Positions 1 through 9,607 are shown, counted from the first letter of the stretch. The stretch is DNA of 64,000 bases from an uncultured Bryobacterales bacterium (GCA_951813065.1 CATOTH010000001.1:682001-746000), one strand, 5' to 3'. Numbers and translations: made by a program. Notes: a model not told the origin generated them from the sequence alone.

Positions 1-2657
1 AAGACGGCAACGTCGTAGTTCCCCTCGATCAGTTCCATCACGAAGGGCGACGGCGGGCCGCTGTCGGCCAGGACGAAGGCATGGCGTCTCGCCCGGGTCA
101 GAGCGACATAGAACAGACGCCGCTCCTCGGCATTGGGATGCTTCTCCGGTGCTGAGAGGACCAGATCGAGAAGCGGGTCGTCGGCGATCTCCGTCGGAAA
201 GCCGTGTCGTCCGGTGCACAGGCCGAGCACCACCACGTAGTCGGCTTGGAGCCCTTTCGAGCCATGCACGGTCATGTACGAGAGCCCAAGGCCGGGATGC
301 CGCCTGGCAAGAGCGGGCAGGTTTCCCGGCCGCATGTGCTTGTACCGGCCCAACAGCAGCACTTGCGACGGCCCTTCATACCCAGCAGCGTCCGCCGCGA
401 TCCTGCCGAGTGCCTCGCTCAACAGCGACCGGTCCCGGTCCCCCGAAAGGCCGATATGCACGCACGGGCCTTGCAGCTGGCGCGTCGAACGCACCGTCTT
501 GCGGATCTGCGCGGGGTTCGTCAGGACGAACCGGGTTGCGACGGCGGCGATGGGCTCGGAGCACCGGAAGGTAGTCTCCAGGTCCATCCGCTCGCTGTCG
601 CCGAAGCGCTCAGCGAACTCGCGCATGACCGTGATGTCCGCCCCGCCGAATCGGTATATCGCCTGCCAGTCGTCGCCGACCGCGAACAACTGGGCGCCCG
701 GCGACTGGTCCAGCAGCGCCTTCAGCAGCCGCGCCCTTGCGGGCGAGATGTCCTGGAACTCGTCCACCAGGATGTACCCGAACGGGCTGCGGTACCTTCC
801 CGCCTTTACATGCTCGGTCGCCTTGCCGATCATGTCGTGGAAATCGATCTCGCCTCGATCGTCGAGGGTCTTCTGGTAGCGCTCGAGGATCGGTCCGAAC
901 ACCGCCAGGAAGGCCTTGGCCCGCTGGCGGTTGCCGAAACCTCTGGCCCGACTGGCAAGTTCCGGAAAGGACAGCTGGGCGCCCTTGTAATGGTGCAGGA
1001 AGGTCGCCACCAGACGCAGGAACGGACCGACCCGGCCCTGCCGCTCTAGGACGGCGAAGACCTCCTCGCGGGGGATCGGCGAGAGGGACACGCCGTGCGC
1101 AGAGAGTTTCCCCACGAGGTTGCCGATCAGCGTGCCGGACGCGTGCTCGTGGCTGAACGTCTCGATCAGGACCGTTCCTCTTTCCTCGTGCAGCCGGCGC
1201 TTCCACTCCATTCCCTCGAGATACTCTTCCCGATCGACGAACGGCGCGGTCCTGCCGCGGGCGTCAAGCCCGAAGTGTTCGATGTAGATCCCCGCCTCGG
1301 GGAGATGGAAGTCGGGACGGTACTGCCGCTTCTCCGCCGTCGCGGTGTCGTGCTCGTAGTCCGCCTCGTACTCGTAAGGCACGCCGTTGAGGTAGAGGAA
1401 GTTGGCGATCTCGCATTCCTCATAGCTCTTGACCTTCTCGCCCTTCAGAGACCGGATGTCGTATCGGCGGATGTAGTCCCAGTACTCTCCCCAGCTCCCG
1501 AAGTCCTGCTCGTTCTTGTACGGTGCGAACTGGCCCTGGAACCACTTGAGCAGGACCAGCGACAGATGCCGGTCGGCGAGCAGGTCGGCGACGATTCCCT
1601 TCAGCAGATCGAGCAGCGCCGCGTTGTCCTCGGCCTCCCTCGCCAGCGACGGGCGCCTGCCTTCCGCCTTACCGATGATCGACATGCCGAGACCGTGAAA
1701 CGTCCGAACGGTGACGCCGTTCGCAACCTCATGGCCGAGGCGCCCGCGAATCCGCTCCTTGAGCTCGTTTCTAGCGTCCGTTGCGAAGGCCAGCAGAAGC
1801 AGCTCCGACGGGCGGCGGTAGCCTCGTCTCGCGAGCCAGCCGGCCTTTGCGACGATCACCGAGGTCTTGCCGCTGCCGGCGGCGGCAACCACGAGGTTGT
1901 GGTCCGCGTCGACAACCACCGCCCTGCGTTGCTCGTCGGTGAGCGGCTGAGCCTCCACGCGGTCCAGGAACGCCCGTGATCGGCTGAGTTCGTTCAGGAC
2001 GAAGGCCTCGTTGGCTCTGGCCCGAAATGGTTCGGGGTCCTTGACAAGGTCCCGTATCGTCTTCAGCATCCGGAATTCCGGGGCCGTTGACAGCGAATCC
2101 GGCCACCGGGATGCCATCTCGCCGGCGACGTCCCGGGCATCGCGCCCAAGATCGCGAAAGACGCTGCGAGCAACGTACCGTCGCGGCTCAGCAAGGCGCG
2201 CCACGCGCTCGTGGACGGAACGCAGCGTTTCGATGCGCGCCACGACAGCCTTGCGCCACCAATTGACCCGCGCGGCTTCCAGCGCCGTCGCCAGCGTCGT
2301 CGCGTCAGCCTGCGACAGCCCGGACACGGCCGCTTTCCCGGAAGAGTGACGGACGCGCAAGGTGCCCCACCACCATCCCGTCTTCAATTCGGCTGTCGCG
2401 ATCTCGCCGAGTGGTATCTCCGTGGTCCGGAACGCAGACCTGACCCTCAAGGCGGTTGTGGTCACCGTGGCGCCGGTGGCGTCTCCCGGACGACCGATCG
2501 CGAACAGAACCGACGCCAGGCCCCGTCGTCTTGCCACGGTGCGGAACTCAGCCTGCGAGGCAGCCACGGCAGAGCCGGCGGGATTTGGGTGCGTTGAGAG
2601 GGTAATCGCCAGAAACCGCCGCCCCGATTCTCGATCGGGCCCTTGATATTCGAGCAA
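1..2657 (-). CDS. helD: DNA helicase IV (HelD-like, UvrD/Rep superfamily 1), 3' end cut by window edge
   Basis: Superfamily 1 3'-5' DNA helicase of the HelD type. The minus-strand frame is open from 2657 to the left edge, so the C-terminus lies outside. Reading from the N-terminus, there is a HelD-type N-terminal domain (motif GWWWGTLRVR near 2380), then Walker A AAGSGKTSVIV (near 1870), the Walker B region ILVDEFQDISP (near 770), FAVGDDWQAIYRFGGA (near 690), MTVHGSKGLQADYVVVLG (near 250) and EERRLFYVALTRAR (near 115). Order and wording match E. coli HelD closely. An insertion between motifs Ia and II (about 1220-1440) carries PDFHLPEAGIYIEHFG, which resembles a nuclease-like module seen in some HelD relatives; that reading is inference. 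The start is uncertain: TTG at 2657 is the outermost and GTG at 2567 gives a length nearer E. coli HelD. Neither has a good ribosome binding site. Likely role: recombination or replication-fork repair. Confidence 0.88.
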   Translation of the reverse strand, partial: MLEYQGPDRESGRRFLAITLSTHPNPAGSAVAASQAEFRTVARRRGLASVLFAIGRPGDATGATVTTTALRVRSAFRTTEIPLGEIATAELKTGWWWGTLRVRHSSGKAAVSGLSQADATTLATALEAARVNWWRKAVVARIETLRSVHERVARLAEPRRYVARSVFRDLGRDARDVAGEMASRWPDSLSTAPEFRMLKTIRDLVKDPEPFRARANEAFVLNELSRSRAFLDRVEAQPLTDEQRRAVVVDADHNLVVAAAGSGKTSVIVAKAGWLARRGYRRPSELLLLAFATDARNELKERIRGRLGHEVANGVTVRTFHGLGMSIIGKAEGRRPSLAREAEDNAALLDLLKGIVADLLADRHLSLVLLKWFQGQFAPYKNEQDFGSWGEYWDYIRRYDIRSLKGEKVKSYEECEIANFLYLNGVPYEYEADYEHDTATAEKRQYRPDFHLPEAGIYIEHFGLDARGRTAPFVDREEYLEGMEWKRRLHEERGTVLIETFSHEHASGTLIGNLVGKLSAHGVSLSPIPREEVFAVLERQGRVGPFLRLVATFLHHYKGAQLSFPELASRARGFGNRQRAKAFLAVFGPILERYQKTLDDRGEIDFHDMIGKATEHVKAGRYRSPFGYILVDEFQDISPARARLLKALLDQSPGAQLFAVGDDWQAIYRFGGADITVMREFAERFGDSERMDLETTFRCSEPIAAVATRFVLTNPAQIRKTVRSTRQLQGPCVHIGLSGDRDRSLLSEALGRIAADAAGYEGPSQVLLLGRYKHMRPGNLPALARRHPGLGLSYMTVHGSKGLQADYVVVLGLCTGRHGFPTEIADDPLLDLVLSAPEKHPNAEERRLFYVALTRARRHAFVLADSGPPSPFVMELIEGNYDVAV

Positions 2658-2927
2658 TCAGGTGCGTCCCGAGATGACCTTCCCAGACAGCTAGAACTTT
2701 CCTCCTTGTGCACGCCCCGCCTCGAATGGCTGACCCAGGTCGCACGGTGTTGGCTGTGCCCGATTCACATTTACTGCGCGCTGGTCCGTGCACGGATACC
2801 CTCGGTTGTGTCTGTCCGAGTTGGCATTCGACCGCCCATTCAATCCCAGCATGGACCCAGTAGCCGCGACCGCCAACGGGGGAGCTATTCCCAATCGTTG
2901 GTCCCGCAGCTCGCAGGGGGCGCGTCG

Positions 2928-3089
2928 AACTTCTTGGATGCCGATTCTGAATTGTACTCGCTCGATCGCCTGCGCCAGCCGATAGAGCCAGTTCAGACCG
3001 TGCCACTGCTCCTGGGCCGATCGCACCTGCTGCAGCACCATCGCAAAGACTGTCTTCTGGCTCAGGTACTCCGGAAGCGAATCTCCTCG
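2928..3089 (-). pseudogene. IS256-family transposase remnant (C-terminal end only)
   Basis: A minus-strand stretch reads EYLSQKTVFAMVLQQV followed by RSAQEQWHGLNWLYRLAQ and VQFRIGI. This follows the conserved C-terminus of IS256/mutator transposases (LSRKT..AMVFKL..SAQ..W..LNG....VI.GV.F.DGI). The catalytic DDE part is absent on either side, and the flanking frames (2658-2927 and 3090-3486) show nothing recognisable. It is therefore a small relic rather than a live element. It lies between helD and the toxin-antitoxin pair and marks this as an insertion-prone segment. The call rests on motif recall. Confidence 0.6.
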
Positions 3090-3486
3090 CGCAAAAACTC
3101 TCTTGGCGTTTGGCAGCTTTGTTCGACCCGGTCTCCAGTCTCCGTTCGCCCTGTGCCGCTCTCTACCCACCCAACCGGACACGGAAGGGAACGTCGCCGC
3201 ACATTGCACGTGACAGCATCCACTCGGACCGCAGCTGGCGACCTTTAGGATCTTCGCCTCCTCGAACCAGTTGGCGGCCGCCTAGTTGGGTCAATGCCCG
3301 GCGGCAGCCAGACTGCGCAAACAGCACGAGTTCGACGGAACTGCGGTCAGTTCCGCTGATTCGGCATCAATTGCCAGAGCAACGGAAGACATGCGCATCG
3401 GACACGACGCAGGTGCGAGTGTGGATGGCGAGACCGGAATCCGCCTGCAGGCAACGGCATGCGCTTTTGCGATTGCCACGAAATTC

Positions 3487-3504
3487 TGTAGCCAATAGGC
3501 TACA
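3487..3504. promoter_or_regulatory. Perfect inverted repeat, candidate operator of the toxin-antitoxin operon
   Basis: TGTAGCC-AATA-GGCTACA is a perfect 7-bp inverted repeat with a 4-nt centre, ending 9 bases before the toxin start. The sequence TACAAT (3501-3506) overlaps its right arm and could be a -10 box. Toxin-antitoxin operons are usually autorepressed by the antitoxin at such palindromes, so this is the likely operator. Function is inferred from position and symmetry. Confidence 0.5.
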
Positions 3505-3513
3505 ATAAAAACC

Positions 3514-3843
3514 TTGGTCAAAGTCGTCCACTACGTAGCAGAGGACGGTACGGACTACTTTGATGAGTGGTTGCAGCGCCAGAGCAGCGAGATTCGGGCG
3601 CGCGTCCAGACACGGATCGACAGGCTCGAACTTGGAAACTTCGGCGATCACAAGGGGGTTGGCAAAGGCGTGTCCGAGCTTCGAATCGACTTCGGTCCCG
3701 GGTACCGCGTCTACTATGGTGCCGACGGCGAGAGACTCGTGATCTTGTTGGCCGGCGGAACCAAGAAGCGGCAGGCCCGCGACATTGCAAGAGCCCATGC
3801 TTGTTGGAGGGCATATCAGCAGGAGAAGCGAAAATGCCAGTGA
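3514..3843 (+). CDS. RelE/ParE-superfamily toxin, HI1419 / phage Gp49-like type
   Basis: 109-aa small basic protein of the Gp49-like toxin family (PF05973). Visible family marks are FDEWLQ near the N-terminus, a central R.RI.RLE..NFGD.K.VG.GV.ELRI (residues about 30-58), the core strand GPGYRVYY (61-68), and the end LLAGG.K..Q..DI..A. These proteins are typically RNA-cleaving or translation-blocking toxins neutralised by the downstream partner. Start is TTG at 3514, just after a palindromic operator candidate. The 3' end overlaps the antitoxin gene by 10 bases, which is typical of coupled translation. Order is toxin first, as in HI1419/HI1420 and HigBA modules. No truncation is seen. Confidence 0.85.
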   Translation: MVKVVHYVAEDGTDYFDEWLQRQSSEIRARVQTRIDRLELGNFGDHKGVGKGVSELRIDFGPGYRVYYGADGERLVILLAGGTKKRQARDIARAHACWRAYQQEKRKCQ

Positions 3844-4118
3844 AGCAACACAGAGCGAGCGACTACCTCAGGACGCCGGAGGACATCGCCGCGTACCTGA
3901 ATGCCGCGATCGAAGAATTCGAAGGTGACCCACGACTGTTGATGACAGCATTTCGAAACGTGGCGGCGGCGCAGGGCGGTGTGTCGGAACTCGCACGTCG
4001 TGCCGACATCGATCGCGTGGGCCTTTCCCGGGGCTTGTCGGGAAAGAGGGACCCCAGGCTCGGGACGGTTACCAAGATCGCCTCTGCCTGCGGAGTGCGG
4101 CTTCGATTCGTGGCATAG
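3834..4118 (+). CDS. HI1420-family addiction module antidote (HTH antitoxin)
   Basis: 94-aa antitoxin partner of the overlapping upstream toxin. The N-terminus has the family pattern YLRTPEDIAAYLNAAIEE (residues 11-28). The C-terminal half is a helix-turn-helix: GGVSELARRADIDRVGLSRGL, then KRDPRLGTVTKIASACGVRL. The ATG start at 3834 is preceded by AGGAGAAG, a strong ribosome binding site lying inside the toxin's last codons. It probably binds both the toxin and the palindrome upstream of the operon. The pair appears complete, unlike the decayed higBA pair near 26.5 kb. Confidence 0.87.
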   Translation: MPVKQHRASDYLRTPEDIAAYLNAAIEEFEGDPRLLMTAFRNVAAAQGGVSELARRADIDRVGLSRGLSGKRDPRLGTVTKIASACGVRLRFVA

Positions 4119-5260
4119 ACCAAATAGCGATCTTGCTGCGTTTTGGAATTGGCCGCGACGCTCTAGCCGTCTACTGTCATGCCACGCCGTGTTGTTACGC
4201 ACAGGTGTGCGCAGTACGCGGCGCGGTAGCGCTGGGGCCACGCCAATACCGACGCTGGTAGCTTGGCAGGTGGCTCTTTCCGGCCGTCGGGGCAGCAAGG
4301 CGAACGTAAACTGAAACTGGATTGCGGCGCCCAAGACCGATGTCTGAGACGGCCTCGCCACCTGTCGCGTCACTTCCAAGACGTCGCGTTCCCGTCCGCC
4401 AGCCTGTGGAGCCGCCAGATTCGGGCCTTGGCGCCCCCAAGGGTGACGTCCGTCTCTGTTTCGCCTCTGCCCGAGAAGGGGGGCTAGTGAGTGCCGCGCG
4501 GGCCGACGACGGGTCCATCCGGCCTCGCTCGTAACTCACCGGCCGGACTACTGGAACAACGCGAGGGCTGCCGACGGATATTTCGATGCGCTTGACCGGA
4601 CCGGCACAAAACCGCCATCAAACCGGTGCAACCGTCACGATCGAATCGGCGCACCCTGGGGCGGTGAACCTTGAATGACCCGCCCGCAATAAAGCGCGAC
4701 CAAATCGGCGCAAACTGTTTCCGGCTTGCGCCTCCTCGCATCGGCATGGCCCATACGGCTTGCAGCCAACAGCGGTCCCGGGTCCAGGACGCTGTGCCAT
4801 CGCCCGCTCTTGCGCGCCCGTGGCCCAGCGGTGCCCTGATCATGCGAACCAACTGCTTCCTGAGAGTCTCGCGGAAATACCGTGGATGCGTGCGGAGAGC
4901 CCAGTTGCGCCTCGAGCGACGACCAGCACTCGCGAGAAGTAGTTCGCCGTTTCCCTCCGAGCAAGCGTAGTCTCGCTGTGCTTCTCCGAATTCGGCGCGC
5001 TCGTGGGAGCGGAGCCAACCGATACCTCTTCGCGACTGCATTCTCCAGACGAGCCCCGCTTGATGGGTTCACAGCCACTCTTGTTCGGGAATCTCACCCG
5101 GAATCCCTAGCTCCCTGCCGTCAGATTCGGGTTACGCAGCTACTGCCTCGCAATCCGGTCGAGCCCTAGGGGAGGATGCCGCTGTTGGGGTTACCGCCCC
5201 CATCGGGGTCGTCGGCGATCCACGTTCATTCGAGCGGCATCAAGAATGGGAACTGCGCAG
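4119..5260. other. Gene-free accessory stretch
   Basis: About 1.1 kb after the antitoxin with no supportable gene. Several overlapping frames are open on the minus strand (for example 4484-5041), but none shows a recognisable motif, a good ribosome binding site or plausible composition. It may be decayed mobile DNA. Confidence 0.5.
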
Positions 5261-5473
5261 TCATTGCGGCGGCCCGCTTCGCGGCACGTCGCCCGTTGCA
5301 CGCGGACGACTCGCAATCCACTCATGAATCTCGTTGGCGCGCCAGGCGACTGCCCGCTGCCCGAGCTTCAGCGGCATCGGGAACGTTCCCATCTGCATCT
5401 GGCGATAGATGCTCGCCTTGCTCAATAGAGTCAGCCGCTCAACCTCTGGGCGTCGGAGGATTCTGGCTTCCAT
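5261..5473 (-). CDS. AlpA-family phage/island transcriptional regulator
   Basis: 70-aa DNA-binding protein of the AlpA/MerR-like excisionase group (PF05930). The sequence reads ILRRPEVERLTLLSKASIYR (winged-helix recognition region), then G.FPMPLKLGQRAVAWR and EIHEWIASRP, the standard AlpA layout. Start is ATG at 5473, with GAGGAG ideally placed upstream. These proteins regulate the neighbouring integrase or promote excision of islands. It lies downstream of the P4-type integrase on the same strand, about 600 bases away, a common integrase-AlpA arrangement at island ends. Confidence 0.85.
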   Translation of the reverse strand: MEARILRRPEVERLTLLSKASIYRQMQMGTFPMPLKLGQRAVAWRANEIHEWIASRPRATGDVPRSGPPQ

Positions 5474-6071
5474 TTGCAACTCCTCTCGCTACTGCGAAAC
5501 CGCATGATGCCAGTGAACCGGCAGAATGTATAGGAGGTGTTGTCGCTGATAGCTGTCAACTCGCTAGCGGCTAGGACCAAACCGACCAGCATTCGCTGGG
5601 GTCGGAGCTTCTCGTCGACCTTGTGGGTGACCCAGAACGCTTCTCTCTCGGTCGCGGACCCTGGCCGAATTCGTCGGCAGTTGCCTGCGACCTGGCTTGA
5701 TCGATTCCATGCCCTGGAATCCAGGCAAGCCGATGATGTTGGCCAAGGCAAGACCGCGATCTCTTTGGCTGGATTACAGCCTGTCGACGTGCAGTCGCTG
5801 CGGCGCTGTGTGTACGAATCGAGGAACTCCGGCGATCACTAAGAAAACTTGCTCCGGTTGGAAGCAGCAGCGGACCAGTTCGTTGCAGCGTCCGGACCTG
5901 GCAGCGATGGCTTTCGAATCTCGATCCGCGATCCGGGGCCAACTGACAGAGGTCGCGTCTCTCCCTGCCGCGGTAGCCAAGCCGCCCGAACAACCCCCCG
6001 CGCGGGTACGGTGCTGGTTGGCGTCAAGCCGTCCCTCGCCCGAGGCCCCTAGTGATCGCCGCCCGGCCTTA
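5474..6071. other. Gap between alpA-like gene and integrase
   Basis: About 600 bases. Minus-strand pieces such as FWVTHKVDEKLRPQRM (near 5600) look protein-like but break across frames and could not be assigned. This may be a decayed island gene or only chance coding. Confidence 0.35.
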
Positions 6072-7265
6072 TCAATTGCGACCGCCCTCCGAGATATAGT
6101 CCGCCCACGACTGCATCAATGCGCGCCGCCGCTCGAACAAGTCACTCCGCATGTAAGCCGCTTCGACGCGATCCGTATTGACGTGGGAGAGCGCCAGTTC
6201 GCAGACCTCTCGCGGTGCATTTGAGCACTCGGCGCTCCAATCGCGAAAGCTGCTGCGGAATCCGTGGACGACCGCTGGAATGCCGTGCTCCCGAACCAGC
6301 TTTGAAAGAGTGCCGTCGGAGAGCGGCAGCCCCCGGACGCTCGGGAAGATCAGGCCGGAGCCGTCGGCCATCTCGCGGGCCTCGGCCAGGATCTGCAAGG
6401 CCCGAGAACTGAGCGGAACCCGGTGCTCGCGCTTCATCTTCATCCTGTCGGCCGGAACCGCCCACGTCGCCGTTGCGAGGTCGACCTCGTCCCACCGGGC
6501 ATGCCTCACCTCGCCGGACCGCGATGCAGTCAGAATCACGAACTCGAGTGCGGCGACAGTCGCCCAGTATGCCCTTGACGCCCGTATCGTGGCAATGGCG
6601 CTCCCGACCTCGGTATGCGGTAGGGCGCGATGGTGCTTCTTGGCCACCCCGTTCTTCGGCAGCGCCGCGCCGAGAGCGTCGCCGGCGGGATTGTCCTGAC
6701 GGTAGCCCTGCGCCACGGCCCACTTCATGACCGAGCCGATCCGCTGGCGCACCCGCCGCGCGGTCTCGGGCTTCTCGTTCCAGATCGGCAGGAGCACGGC
6801 CATGACGTCGGCTGTGGAGATATCGCTCACGCGCAGCTTCCCGAGCCTCGGCATCGCGTAGTCCCGGAGGCTCGCCCGCCACTGGCTGGTGTTCTTTCCC
6901 CCGTCCTTCCATCCCTGTTCGTGAATCCGGATCACCGTCTCGGCAGCGTCCGCGAAGGTCGGAACCCGCTGCCCGGTCCGAAGCGAACGGGGATCGCCTC
7001 CCTCCCGCGCCAACTTCCGGTGTTCGAAGGCCGCCTGGCGCGCCTCGGCGAGGGAGACATAGGGCCAGCCGCCCAATCCAAGATCGACCCGCTTGCCGTG
7101 AATCGTCCCGCGCCAAATCCACTGCTTGCCGCCGGTCATCTGAACCCGTAGCATGAGGCCGTGCTGGTCCCCGTACTTGTCGGGGCCAAATCCGCCTTTG
7201 TGCCGGACGTTCTTGACGAAGGCTGCGGTTAGAGAACGCTTTCTGTCTACCAAACTGACCACCAT
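6072..7265 (-). CDS. P4-type tyrosine recombinase integrase
   Basis: 397-aa site-specific integrase. It has an N-terminal DUF4102-type arm domain (DKYGDQHGLMLRV, then WIWRGTIHGKRVDLGLGGWP), a SAM-like core-binding region around residues 105-200, and a C-terminal catalytic domain. Catalytic residues are visible: R249 (TASRSGEVR), H334 and R337 (VVHGFRSSFRDW), H361 (LSHVN) and nucleophile Y371 (EAAYMRSD). ATG at 7265 is preferred; an in-frame GTG at 7277 would add four residues. P4-type integrases usually insert into tRNA or tmRNA genes, but none was seen within about 600 bases, so the attachment site is unknown. With alpA it marks the end of an island that probably extends leftward. Confidence 0.93.
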   Translation of the reverse strand: MVVSLVDRKRSLTAAFVKNVRHKGGFGPDKYGDQHGLMLRVQMTGGKQWIWRGTIHGKRVDLGLGGWPYVSLAEARQAAFEHRKLAREGGDPRSLRTGQRVPTFADAAETVIRIHEQGWKDGGKNTSQWRASLRDYAMPRLGKLRVSDISTADVMAVLLPIWNEKPETARRVRQRIGSVMKWAVAQGYRQDNPAGDALGAALPKNGVAKKHHRALPHTEVGSAIATIRASRAYWATVAALEFVILTASRSGEVRHARWDEVDLATATWAVPADRMKMKREHRVPLSSRALQILAEAREMADGSGLIFPSVRGLPLSDGTLSKLVREHGIPAVVHGFRSSFRDWSAECSNAPREVCELALSHVNTDRVEAAYMRSDLFERRRALMQSWADYISEGGRN

Positions 7266-7277
7266 TATATCCCACAC

Positions 7278-7856
7278 TAGATCGTAGAACCAGGCAGACC
7301 GCGAGAGACCACCGAAGCCCTAATTGAGATTTATCTTATTGAAAACATAGACGTTAGAGGACCTGTCTAGAATCCATCTCACCTTGCGTCAGCGGGCTCT
7401 TCCTCCGCCACGAAGATGCGTTGTCCCACCAAGTTTCCCTCTAACGGTTGTAGATTAGGATGGCTCTCAAGCCCCGTTGCTAGTTGCTGCCGAGGTCGCG
7501 CAGGAACGTGCAAGACCCTCGCGTGGATACTGATGGTCTTTCGCGTTCTACGGCTAGACCATGCCGCGACCCTTCCATGGTTTCCGTACAGCGGAGACGC
7601 TGCTTTGAGTTTGTACTCGTAGGAGGACATCGCGGTTGAGCCCAAAGCTTTCGCGTTGGTTCGAACAGGGATTGTGTGATAGCGCTCCCAACTGGAGCTG
7701 AGGGACAGAGAAGGCCGCTGAGCGGACTGGCACTCAAGAGGTCTGAGATCGCGAGGAGGATGTTTGGGCGGGGCCCGGCATAGGCTGTACGCGCGGCCGA
7801 TGCGATGAGTGGGGCGAGCAGAAGTACGGCGAATGATTTCGTCGATCGCTACACAG
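7278..7856. other. Gap upstream of integrase, possible island boundary
   Basis: About 580 bases without a supportable gene. An attachment site would be expected just upstream of the integrase, but no tRNA fragment or direct repeat was recognised by eye. Confidence 0.4.
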
Positions 7857-9323
7857 CTACTCATAGACCGCTTGCGGCTTATTTTCTGAGGGAAGGTGCT
7901 CGGCCAACGCGTCGATCACGGCGCGGTGTTGGGCGGTTACGGATTGATGGGCGAGGTTGTTCCATTCGTTGGGATCGGAAAAGTGATCGTAGAGTTCTTC
8001 GGTTCCATCGTGGTAGCGGATGTAGCGGTAGCGGCTGGATCTCAGCGAGTGGTTGTTTTGGCCGTAGGTGGTGAGTGCGGGGCGTGTCCAGGGGAGAGAT
8101 GGATCACTCAAGAGCGGAGAGATGGATTGCCCATCGAGGCCAGGGCGCGGCGGCAAGCCAGCCAGTTCGAGCAGAGTGGGGTAGAGATCGATGAGGCTGA
8201 CGATGCGATCGCATTGGACGCCGCCTTGTGTGGCGATGGGTGAGTTCTTGGGAAGGGCGATGACGAGTGTGGTGCGTGTGCTAGCTTCCCAGAGTGCGTG
8301 TTTTCGCCAGTGTTGTTTTTGGCCGAGGTGCCAGCCGTGATCACCCCAGAGGACGACGATGGTTTTGCGAGCGTGGGGAGAGCGATCGAGCGCATCGAGT
8401 ACGCGGCCGATCTGTACGTCGGCGAAACTGATGGTGGCGAGGTAGGCTTGTACGGCGTGCTTCCACTGGTTGTGCTTGAGGATGGAGGCGTGGTCGCCGC
8501 CGGGGCGGGCAAAGTTTCTGGCGCCGGAGGGATCGTAGACTTCAGCGGCGAGTTTGCGACCGAAGGGTGGGATGTCGGCTAGATCGCTATCGATCACAGA
8601 TGGTAGAGAGATGGATTTGAGGGGGTGGAGGTCGAAATACTTTTCCGGGACGACCCAGGGCATGTGGGGTTTGGTGAGGCCGTAGGCGATGAAAAAGGGT
8701 TTGTCGTGCGTCTTACCGAGTTCGGCGATCACCTGATCGGCGATTTGCGCGTCGAACATGTCTGTATCTTCGAGCGGTGTGGGGCCCCAGTTGACCCACA
8801 TATCGTGGGGTGCGTTCTTGGGGCGTGGCGTTTTGGGTCGTTTAGCGGGACTTGCGGAGAAGTATTGATCCCAGGACGCCTCATCGTAGGCGCCTCTACT
8901 GTGATAGATCTTGCCGCCGCCTTTGGCGATGTAGCCGTGGTCGCGAAAGTATTGGGGGAGGGTGACGGCATCGGGCAAATGGGTGCGAAGTTTTTCCATG
9001 TTGCCGTAGACGCCGGAGCGTGCCGGGGTGATGCCGCTCATCAAGCTGACGCGTGAGGGATTGCAGAGTGGTGCGGAACTGTAGGCGCGTGTGAACGAGA
9101 CGCCTCGCGCGGCAAGGCGGTCGATGTTTGGGGTGTGCGCATTGGGATGACCGCCGAGGTGGCCGACCCAATGGTTGAGATCGTCTACGGCGATGAATAG
9201 GACGTTTGGCTTGGTTTGCGCGGCGGCGGGGAAGCAGAAAATGGCGAACGTGAGGCAGAAGCCCACTAGCGCGAGCAGCCGGTGGGGTGTGGTATTCGAT
9301 TGAATGCTTCGGGGGATTGCCAT
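7857..9323 (-). CDS. Secreted sulfatase, iduronate-2-sulfatase-like
   Basis: 488-aa type I sulfatase with an N-terminal signal peptide (hydrophobic LLALVGFCLTFAIFC then AAAQ). The metal-binding motif VDDLN starts at D47/D48, and the formylglycine motif is C87-N-P-S-R91 followed by SLMSG. Later marks are GGGKIYH, KPFFIAYGLTKPHMPW and WGDHGWHLGQ, which fit iduronate-2-sulfatase-like enzymes acting on sulfated glycans. A much longer open frame upstream (to 10238) lacks any N-terminal signal or similarity; the ATG at 9323 gives a proper signal peptide. Activity needs a formylglycine-generating enzyme, which is not seen here. Substrate cannot be read from sequence. Confidence 0.92.
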   Translation of the reverse strand: MAIPRSIQSNTTPHRLLALVGFCLTFAIFCFPAAAQTKPNVLFIAVDDLNHWVGHLGGHPNAHTPNIDRLAARGVSFTRAYSSAPLCNPSRVSLMSGITPARSGVYGNMEKLRTHLPDAVTLPQYFRDHGYIAKGGGKIYHSRGAYDEASWDQYFSASPAKRPKTPRPKNAPHDMWVNWGPTPLEDTDMFDAQIADQVIAELGKTHDKPFFIAYGLTKPHMPWVVPEKYFDLHPLKSISLPSVIDSDLADIPPFGRKLAAEVYDPSGARNFARPGGDHASILKHNQWKHAVQAYLATISFADVQIGRVLDALDRSPHARKTIVVLWGDHGWHLGQKQHWRKHALWEASTRTTLVIALPKNSPIATQGGVQCDRIVSLIDLYPTLLELAGLPPRPGLDGQSISPLLSDPSLPWTRPALTTYGQNNHSLRSSRYRYIRYHDGTEELYDHFSDPNEWNNLAHQSVTAQHRAVIDALAEHLPSENKPQAVYE

Positions 9324-9607
9324 GGAGTACTTATCTCGACGTCCATTGTTGTGGACGAGATTGGGCGAGGTCTCGCTGCACGACAACTCGATTCTAGCGC
9401 TTAGGTCTGTCTTGCCAGATAGCTGTCGCAAACAAGCGTACCGTGGAGCGACCGTGCGAGAAGCCATTAAGCGCACTGCCAGAGGCATCTGAGGCCCTAT
9501 CTCAGGCGATTCGGGCGATTTCGAGTGGGTCGAGGTTTCGTAGGACGAGGCAACATCGTAAGCGCTTTCATGTTTGTCCACGCTGTGCGTTTGTCGTTCG
9601 TTGACAT
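9324..9607. other. Upstream region of sulfatase
   Basis: About 280 bases with no gene seen. It separates the sulfatase start from an Abi-like gene fragment and belongs to a 1.7 kb decayed segment reaching to 11.0 kb. Confidence 0.4.

Noticed and set aside
4484..5041. 185-codon minus-strand ORF
   Set aside because: No motif, no good start signal, and overlapping frames are equally open.
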